64,000 nt of DNA from Acinetobacter brisouioides (lineage in GTDB: Bacteria; Pseudomonadota; Gammaproteobacteria; Pseudomonadales; Moraxellaceae). Location of the stretch: positions 62,001 through 126,000 of the forward strand of contig NZ_SJNX01000003.1 in the NCBI RefSeq assembly GCF_004331075.1, read 5' to 3'. The notes below the pieces were generated by a model. It was not told where the DNA came from and made no database searches. It saw only the letters and a list, made by a program, of their open reading frames with translations. Numbering within the stretch: position 1 is the first letter of the stretch; each line of letters starts with the position of its first letter. This document shows, piece after piece, positions 59,687 to 64,000 of this stretch. A program made the translations under genes and the position numbers.

Positions 59687-60337
59687 TCAGATACCATATT
59701 TCTCACGATACGCCTGCATATTGGCTAAGGCTTCTTTCTCACCTTTGGCATCTAGATAATCCATCAAATCTTTCATGGTAATCAATGCATGTACAGGAAT
59801 CTCAAGTTCTTTTTGTACTTCTTGGATTGCAGACAATTCACCTTGACCACGTTCTTGACGATCTAGCGCAACCAACACGCCAGCAATACTTGCACCTGCA
59901 TTTTTCAAAACAGTCACCACTTCGCGAATCGCCGTGCCTGCGGTAATTACATCATCAATAATCCAGACTTTTTTACCTTCAACAGCAGCACCCACCAAAA
60001 CACCACCTTCGCCATGATCTTTAGCTTCTTTACGGTTAAAACCCCAAGGCACGCTTTTGCCATGAATTTGTGATAATGCCACAGCCGTTGCAGCAACAAA
60101 TGGAATACCTTTATATGCAGGCCCAAAAATAACTTCAACATTGTCACACTGAATTAGTTGATCCGCATAACCTTGTGCAAGTAATGATAATGCTTCACCA
60201 TCGTTGAGTAAGCCTGCATTAAAAAAATAAGGGCTAACACGACCCGATTTTAAAGTAAACTCACCAAACTTCAGCACACCTCGTGATAAGGCAAGGTCAA
60301 TAAAAGCCTGTGGGTTAAATTGAGATGGCGTTGTCAT
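59687..60337 (-). CDS. pyrE: Orotate phosphoribosyltransferase
   Basis: Transfers ribose-5-phosphate from PRPP to orotate in pyrimidine synthesis. The 216-residue product has the type I PRTase layout: LKFGEFTLKSGRVSPYFFNAG (near residues 23-43), VIFGPAYKGIPFVAATAVAL, FNRKEAKDHGEGG (flexible loop, near 103-115) and the PRPP-binding VWIIDDVITAGTAIREVV (near 125-142). The ATG at 60337 gives the family N-terminus MTTPSQFNPQAF; the upstream extension to 60409 overlaps the divergent exonuclease gene and is not used. Divergent from exonuclease III with 38 bp between starts, as commonly seen in Acinetobacter and Pseudomonas. Confidence 0.97.
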   Translation of the reverse strand: MTTPSQFNPQAFIDLALSRGVLKFGEFTLKSGRVSPYFFNAGLLNDGEALSLLAQGYADQLIQCDNVEVIFGPAYKGIPFVAATAVALSQIHGKSVPWGFNRKEAKDHGEGGVLVGAAVEGKKVWIIDDVITAGTAIREVVTVLKNAGASIAGVLVALDRQERGQGELSAIQEVQKELEIPVHALITMKDLMDYLDAKGEKEALANMQAYREKYGI

Positions 60338-60375
60338 GAGGGCTCCAAATTTAGATATTAAGGTAAGACTTGAGC

Positions 60376-61194
60376 ATGATACCAAAGGATCACTATCCAA
60401 GTGAGGCAAAAATTCTACGCGTAGTCTCGATTAACGTAAATGGGCTACGTTCTTCTGTGACCAAAGGTCTGCTGGACTGGCTAGAACAGTCCGATGCTGA
60501 TGTGGTCTGCATTCAGGAAAGCCGCATTACTCACGCACAATGGACGGACAAATTTAAACCAGAAGGCTGGCATACGCATCTCTTTCCAGCAGAACGTGCA
60601 GGCTATGCAGGCACTGCAATCTACAGTCGTCTCCCTTTTCTCTCGGTTCGAGATGGTTTGGGCTTTGAACTGGCAGATTCGCAAGGGCGTTTTATTTGTG
60701 CCGAATTTGATTTAGGGCTAGAGCAACCTGTACATATTGCATCGTTGTACTTACCTTCGGGTTCTTCAGGTGAAGACGCTCAAATACGTAAAGATCTGTT
60801 TTTAGATGAATACAAAAAAATCCTGAAACAATGGCGCGATGAAAATAAATCCATCATTGTCTGTGGCGACTACAACATCGTACATAAGCGCATTGATATT
60901 AAAAACTGGTCAGGCAATCAAAAAGCTTCTGGCTGCCTCCCTCATGAGCGCGCATGGCTTGACCATATTTATGATGAACTGGGTTATGTCGATACCTTTC
61001 GTGTGGTGCGTCCCGAAGCTGAACTGTATTCTTGGTGGTCAAATCGAGGGCAAGCCCGTGCGAAAAATGTCGGTTGGCGAATCGACTATCAAGCCTGTTC
61101 ACCCGACTGGAAAACGCGAACAATAAACGCATGGGTCTACAAAGATCAATGGTTTAGTGACCACGCACCTGTTATTATTGATTATCAACTTTAG
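60376..61194 (+). CDS. xthA: Exodeoxyribonuclease III
   Basis: AP endonuclease and 3'-5' exonuclease of base excision repair. The 272-residue EEP-fold protein has VVSINVNGLRS (near residue 17), VVCIQESRI with the metal-binding Glu, VDIASLYLPSG-like VHIASLYLPSGSS, CGDYNIVHKRIDIKNW (near 165), WWSNRGQARAKNVGWRIDYQ (near 222-241) and SDHAPVIID at the C-terminus with catalytic D-H. The ATG at 60376 is chosen; an in-frame TTG lies six bases upstream. Divergent from pyrE. Its stop codon lies inside a 36-bp perfect palindrome. Confidence 0.96.
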   Translation: MIPKDHYPSEAKILRVVSINVNGLRSSVTKGLLDWLEQSDADVVCIQESRITHAQWTDKFKPEGWHTHLFPAERAGYAGTAIYSRLPFLSVRDGLGFELADSQGRFICAEFDLGLEQPVHIASLYLPSGSSGEDAQIRKDLFLDEYKKILKQWRDENKSIIVCGDYNIVHKRIDIKNWSGNQKASGCLPHERAWLDHIYDELGYVDTFRVVRPEAELYSWWSNRGQARAKNVGWRIDYQACSPDWKTRTINAWVYKDQWFSDHAPVIIDYQL

Positions 61195-61227
61195 TAGTTT
61201 TGTGAACACATGTTCACAAAACTACTA
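61192..61227. repeat. 36-bp perfect inverted repeat at the end of xthA
   Basis: Two 17-base arms (TAGTAGTTTTGTGAACA and its complement) are separated by CA. The first arm starts with the xthA stop codon. No T run follows, so it is not a standard terminator; it may act as a transcript-end stem or as a protein-binding palindrome. Confidence 0.85.
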
Positions 61228-61289
61228 AAAATAACTTACATTCATTGTCGCCTGAAATGCTTTTTTCTGACATCACTTTGTAGCAATAT

Positions 61290-61450
61290 AGCCGCACGGC
61301 ACAGGGACATGTCAGGATGACAGCAAAAGGACAGGACGCCGTAGGATGAAGTAAAAATAAACTAAGTTACTTAGCTTATTTTTCAAGGATGTGACATCGG
61401 ACGTTGTAAATGAGACCCGCATAATCAGGATGATCTAATGCGGGTTTTCT
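61290..61450 (+). ncRNA. Candidate CsrA/RsmA-sequestering small RNA (RsmZ/CsrB-like)
   Basis: About 160 bases contain eight GGA motifs (at 61305, 61315, 61329, 61334, 61344, 61387, 61399 and 61428). Two sit in ideal small hairpins, GTCA-GGA-TGAC and ATCA-GGA-TGAT. A central hairpin (AAAATAA.CTAAG / CTTAG.TTATTTT, about 61353-61384) separates two groups of sites. The 3' end is a strong terminator (ACCCGCAT/ATGCGGGT then TTTT). Dense GGA in loops is the signature of RNAs that titrate CsrA/RsmA. Promoter and exact ends are not certain; a CTTACA half-site lies at about 61231 but no full GacA site was recognised. Confidence 0.7.
61415..61450 (+). terminator. Terminator of the candidate small RNA
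   Basis: Stem ACCCGCAT/ATGCGGGT encloses an inner GGA hairpin (ATCAGGATGAT) and is followed by TTTTCT on the + strand only. Confidence 0.8.
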
Positions 61451-61540
61451 CTATTTGGAATACCAGTTTTTCCATCAAGATAAGCATAGCCGAAAACAAA
61501 TTTTTTGGTTAAGCTCATTTGTCATATTGATAGATGAGTA

Positions 61541-61894
61541 ATGAATATGCTGAAAATTTATGGCATTAAGAACTGTAATTCCATGAAGAAAGCCTTCGAT
61601 TTGCTGAGCGAATTAGGTTTAAGCTACGAGTTTCATGACTATAAAAAGCAAAGTATTGACACAACAACTGTCAAACAATGGCTAGATGCCTGTGGGCAAG
61701 ACCTGATCTTAAATAAAAAAGGTACCACATGGCGTAAGCTCAGTGAAACTGAGCAACAGCAAGCCCTTGCGAACGAAGAAAATCTGATTCAGGCACTGAT
61801 CACACATACCAGTTTAATTAAACGCCCTGTACTGCAAACTGCTCAAGGTTTCGTTGTCGGCTTTGATGAAGCAGCGTATCGCAACTTAGTCTAA
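61541..61894 (+). CDS. ArsC/Spx-family protein (YffB-like)
   Basis: A 117-residue thioredoxin-fold protein of the arsenate reductase/Spx family. The N-terminal IYGIKNCNSMKKAFDLL carries a single cysteine (C12) in the redox position, followed by YEFHDYKKQSIDTTTVKQWL. Later it has LNKKGTTWRKLSE and LIKRPVLQTAQGFVVGFDEAAY, typical of YffB. It lacks the Arg triad context of true arsenate reductases and there is no ars operon nearby; YffB-type proteins have an uncertain glutathione-linked role. It shares a terminator with the convergent DUF2147 gene. Confidence 0.9.
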   Translation: MNMLKIYGIKNCNSMKKAFDLLSELGLSYEFHDYKKQSIDTTTVKQWLDACGQDLILNKKGTTWRKLSETEQQQALANEENLIQALITHTSLIKRPVLQTAQGFVVGFDEAAYRNLV

Positions 61895-61899
61895 AAATA

Positions 61900-61928
61900 A
61901 AAAAGCCTAGAACAGTCTAGGCTTTGCT
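61900..61928. terminator. Bidirectional terminator between the YffB-like and DUF2147 genes
   Basis: Stem AAAGCCTAGA/TCTAGGCTTT with loop ACAG, T-rich after the stem on the + strand and A-rich before it. Confidence 0.82.
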
Positions 61929-61944
61929 TTTATCACAATACATA

Positions 61945-62382
61945 TTAGTGAACACGATTCCAAGTCTGATTACGTCCAAGCGCAGAAAAACCCAAATACC
62001 CACGAATTTTAAGCTGCTTGCCTCCGTTAATTAACTGACCTTTTAGGCTATAAGTTTTGCCATTTTTCGGATCAAGGATTGAACCATTATCGTACTGATT
62101 ACCGCCCACATTTTTCAGACCACGTACAATAGTCACACCATGTAATGGTTTATTTTTGTAGGGACCTTCGCAGTTGGTACAGCTATTCTCTTCCCCAGGA
62201 GTCAGTACTTTTTGAATACTTGCAGACAATGTACCGTTTTTTTGCTCGGTAAAGACAACGATCGCTTTAGGCTTTTTGGTTTCATCATCAATTGTTTGCC
62301 AAACTGTTCCATTGAGCTGATCTGCTGCATGTGCAGCCATCGCGGCACCAAATAGTCCAAACGCAAGTAACATTTTTTTCAT
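61945..62382 (-). CDS. DUF2147 exported protein
   Basis: A 145-residue secreted protein. The signal peptide MKKMLLAFGLFGAAMAAHA is followed by a lipocalin-like DUF2147 domain: NGTVWQTIDDETKKPKAIVVF, the CTNCEGPYKNKPLHGVTIVRGLK segment (two Cys, read in pieces) and GSILDPKNGKTYSLKGQL, GYLGFSALGRNQTW. The family is periplasmic with unknown ligand. The ATG at 62382 is used because it begins the signal peptide and follows GGGAAGAA; the upstream extension to 62418 lacks features. Confidence 0.9.
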   Translation of the reverse strand: MKKMLLAFGLFGAAMAAHAADQLNGTVWQTIDDETKKPKAIVVFTEQKNGTLSASIQKVLTPGEENSCTNCEGPYKNKPLHGVTIVRGLKNVGGNQYDNGSILDPKNGKTYSLKGQLINGGKQLKIRGYLGFSALGRNQTWNRVH

Positions 62383-62672
62383 TATTTCTTCCCTAATCAT
62401 CTGTTGTAGTATTGCCAATCTTCAGTATTCAAAATACATTGCCAATTTGCAATTTCTCAGTGTGACCGTTTAGTGTTGCCTTGTAACAATATTTACAAGA
62501 TCATCCTATATTGTGCTGTTCTCTTGCAAGAGAAAATGTCAAGCAAGACCACATCAGATCAAAAGCCTGATAGACCTTAGCCTTCAAAATAAAGCATCAG
62601 GAATTATATAACGTCGCTTTTTATCGCATCCCCAGCTCAGCGCAAGCAATAAATGGGTTATTTGCACGCCAA

Positions 62673-64000
62673 TCACTGCCTTTTTTGCGTAAGTTGCTGC
62701 AAACGCTGAAGCAGTCCAACCATTTTAAATTCACCTGTTAAACGCAAACCGCGTAGTTCCCGATGTTGGGTATCTAAAAACAAATAAGTTGGTGGGCCCA
62801 AAATATCCCATTGACTCAATAACGCCTGATGCGAAGCATCATACTGACTCAAATCCAGCTTGATCAGATAAAATGGCGCAAGTGCCTGTTGTACCTGCGA
62901 TTGTGGCAAAATCTGATGCTCAATAGGCTGACATGCCACACACCAGTTAGCATAGACATCGACCACAATGGCTTGCCCTTGAGGTGCTTGTGCTAGCAAG
63001 GTCTGAAATTCGGCTGCCGTCTTGGCAACATTCCATTGCACCTGAGTAGAGGTTCCAACGGTATTTTGACCTTGCCACCACTGGTATTGCTGGTAAGCAT
63101 ATGCAGGTACTAAACTCAGCAGTAAAACTGCATATAGCCATTTTAAACCACGCACATGCTTGATTACGCCATAGAGCAAATAAACAACAAAACTCATTAG
63201 CAGCAATACATTCAGGAGTTGCCATGCACTGCTATTCAAGACAGGACGAATAAAATACAGTGCCAACCCCAACATAATAAATGCAAAGACCACTTTAACC
63301 TGCATCATCCATAACCCAGCTTTGGGCAAAGCTCTGGAACCCAGTGAACTGACCAGCAACATTGGCACACCCATGCCCATGCCTAGACTAAACAGCAAAA
63401 TTGCACCATGCCATGGGCTTTGAGTCTGAGAAATAAACAATAACGCTCCTGCAAGAGGAGCTGTCATACACGGTCCCACCAGCAAGGCAGAAATCATTCC
63501 CATCACTGCCGCACCAAGCAGAGAGCCACCTTTTTGCATAGACTGTGCTTGATCTAAACGGTGTGTCCATGTCTGAGGTAACTTGATTTCAAATAGACCA
63601 AACAGGTTCAGGGCAAATAGCACAAATAGCACACTAAATGCCATTAAAATGCTCGGCTGCTGTAACCAGCGCTGGAAACTCAAACCAAATGAAGATGCCA
63701 CCACGCCTAAAACTGCATAAACCGATGCCATGCTACAAACAAAGACCAAAGCAATACTCCACGCCTTTAAGCCCTTATGCTCCCGAATTAACAGCGAAGT
63801 CAAAATTGGAATCATGGGTAAAGAACATGGGGTAAAAGCAAGTAAAATTCCTAAGCCTAAAAACAACAGTAATCCATAAGCAAAAGAATGCTGACTGAGG
63901 CGCTGTGACCAGACTTCATCATCGGCGGTTAAAACAGTGGCGGGCTGGGGAGTATTTTTCGTCGTTACCGCGGCGGCTGTGGTATTTAAAGGATTGGAAT
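62673..64000 (-). CDS. dsbD: Thiol:disulfide interchange protein DsbD (5' end beyond window)
   Basis: Moves electrons from cytoplasmic thioredoxin to periplasmic DsbC, DsbG and CcmG-like proteins. The visible part starts within the region before the transmembrane domain; the frame stays open to the window edge, so the N-terminal periplasmic domain is missing here. The membrane domain has the paired cysteines in LAFTPCSLPMIPIL and VGPCMTAPLAGALLF among eight helices. The C-terminal thioredoxin-like domain has VYANWCVACQPIEHQ with the CxxC active site. All redox cysteines visible in this part are intact. It sits about 290 bp upstream-strandwise of the DUF2147 gene, both leftward. Confidence 0.95.
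   Translation of the reverse strand, partial: SNPLNTTAAAVTTKNTPQPATVLTADDEVWSQRLSQHSFAYGLLLFLGLGILLAFTPCSLPMIPILTSLLIREHKGLKAWSIALVFVCSMASVYAVLGVVASSFGLSFQRWLQQPSILMAFSVLFVLFALNLFGLFEIKLPQTWTHRLDQAQSMQKGGSLLGAAVMGMISALLVGPCMTAPLAGALLFISQTQSPWHGAILLFSLGMGMGVPMLLVSSLGSRALPKAGLWMMQVKVVFAFIMLGLALYFIRPVLNSSAWQLLNVLLLMSFVVYLLYGVIKHVRGLKWLYAVLLLSLVPAYAYQQYQWWQGQNTVGTSTQVQWNVAKTAAEFQTLLAQAPQGQAIVVDVYANWCVACQPIEHQILPQSQVQQALAPFYLIKLDLSQYDASHQALLSQWDILGPPTYLFLDTQHRELRGLRLTGEFKMVGLLQRLQQLTQKRQ

Noticed and set aside
61200..61220. SOS (LexA-type) box GAAC-N4-GTTC in the palindrome near xthA
   Set aside because: The core resembles the Gram-positive SOS box, but Acinetobacter lacks a canonical LexA, and the site lies at the gene's end, not in a promoter.

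Overview
The window is a chromosomal segment of an Acinetobacter-like gammaproteobacterium (Moraxellaceae). The evidence is moderate-to-low GC, protein sequences typical of the genus (FadD, ParC, GuaA, LpxC, Ddl, a 258-residue porin), a dcw cell-division cluster reduced to murG-murC-ddl-ftsQ-ftsA-ftsZ followed by lpxC, and the acetate-switch set actP/yjcH/crbS/crbR/acs. Most of it is core housekeeping DNA. No rRNA, tRNA, insertion sequence, prophage or CRISPR array was seen.

Layout. 1-10.4 kb: end of an unknown gene, fadD, parC, a CsgG/DUF4810/DUF799 lipoprotein operon, an MFS transporter, a TRIC channel, a YchJ protein and a TerC-CBS membrane protein. 10.7-14.1 kb: a LOG-family nucleotide phosphoribohydrolase, a solitary Mrr-type restriction enzyme and guaA. 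14.2-26.7 kb: an acetate uptake and activation locus (actP-yjcH, the SSS-type hybrid kinase CrbS, the LuxR-type regulator CrbR, acs). Between the kinase and its regulator lies a very AT-rich three-gene cassette: a YaiO-like outer-membrane barrel, a membrane-anchored HEAT-type protein and a processive family-2 glycosyltransferase. 26.9-40.6 kb: DUF805, MscS, rsmE-waaA, prfB with its programmed frameshift, a porin, glmM-pdxH-recJ, guaB, a di-iron-type MBL protein, and a GDT1-family manganese exporter gene behind a yybP-ykoY manganese riboswitch. 40.7-46.9 kb: aceE-aceF with three lipoyl domains, an M23 peptidase and a DciA-like helicase loader. 47-56.5 kb: lpxC, ftsZ, ftsA, ftsQ, ddl, murC, murG and gshB. 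56.5-64 kb: a DUF3565 protein, a chrB-chrA chromate operon whose chrA is disrupted by two compensating frameshifts, pyrE, exonuclease III, a GGA-rich intergenic RNA candidate, an ArsC/Spx-like protein, DUF2147 and the 3' part of dsbD.

How the genes work together. ActP imports acetate, Acs activates it, and CrbS/CrbR is the two-component system known in other gammaproteobacteria to switch on acs. AceEF feeds the same acetyl-CoA pool. GlmM, MurC, MurG, Ddl, LpxC and WaaA supply envelope precursors, and FtsQAZ drives division. The two most interesting items are the YaiO/HEAT/glycosyltransferase cassette inside the acetate-switch locus, which is a candidate exopolysaccharide synthesis and export system, and the stretch at about 61290-61450, which has the features expected of a CsrA/RsmA-sequestering small RNA (eight GGA motifs, two in GGA hairpin loops, and a strong terminator).
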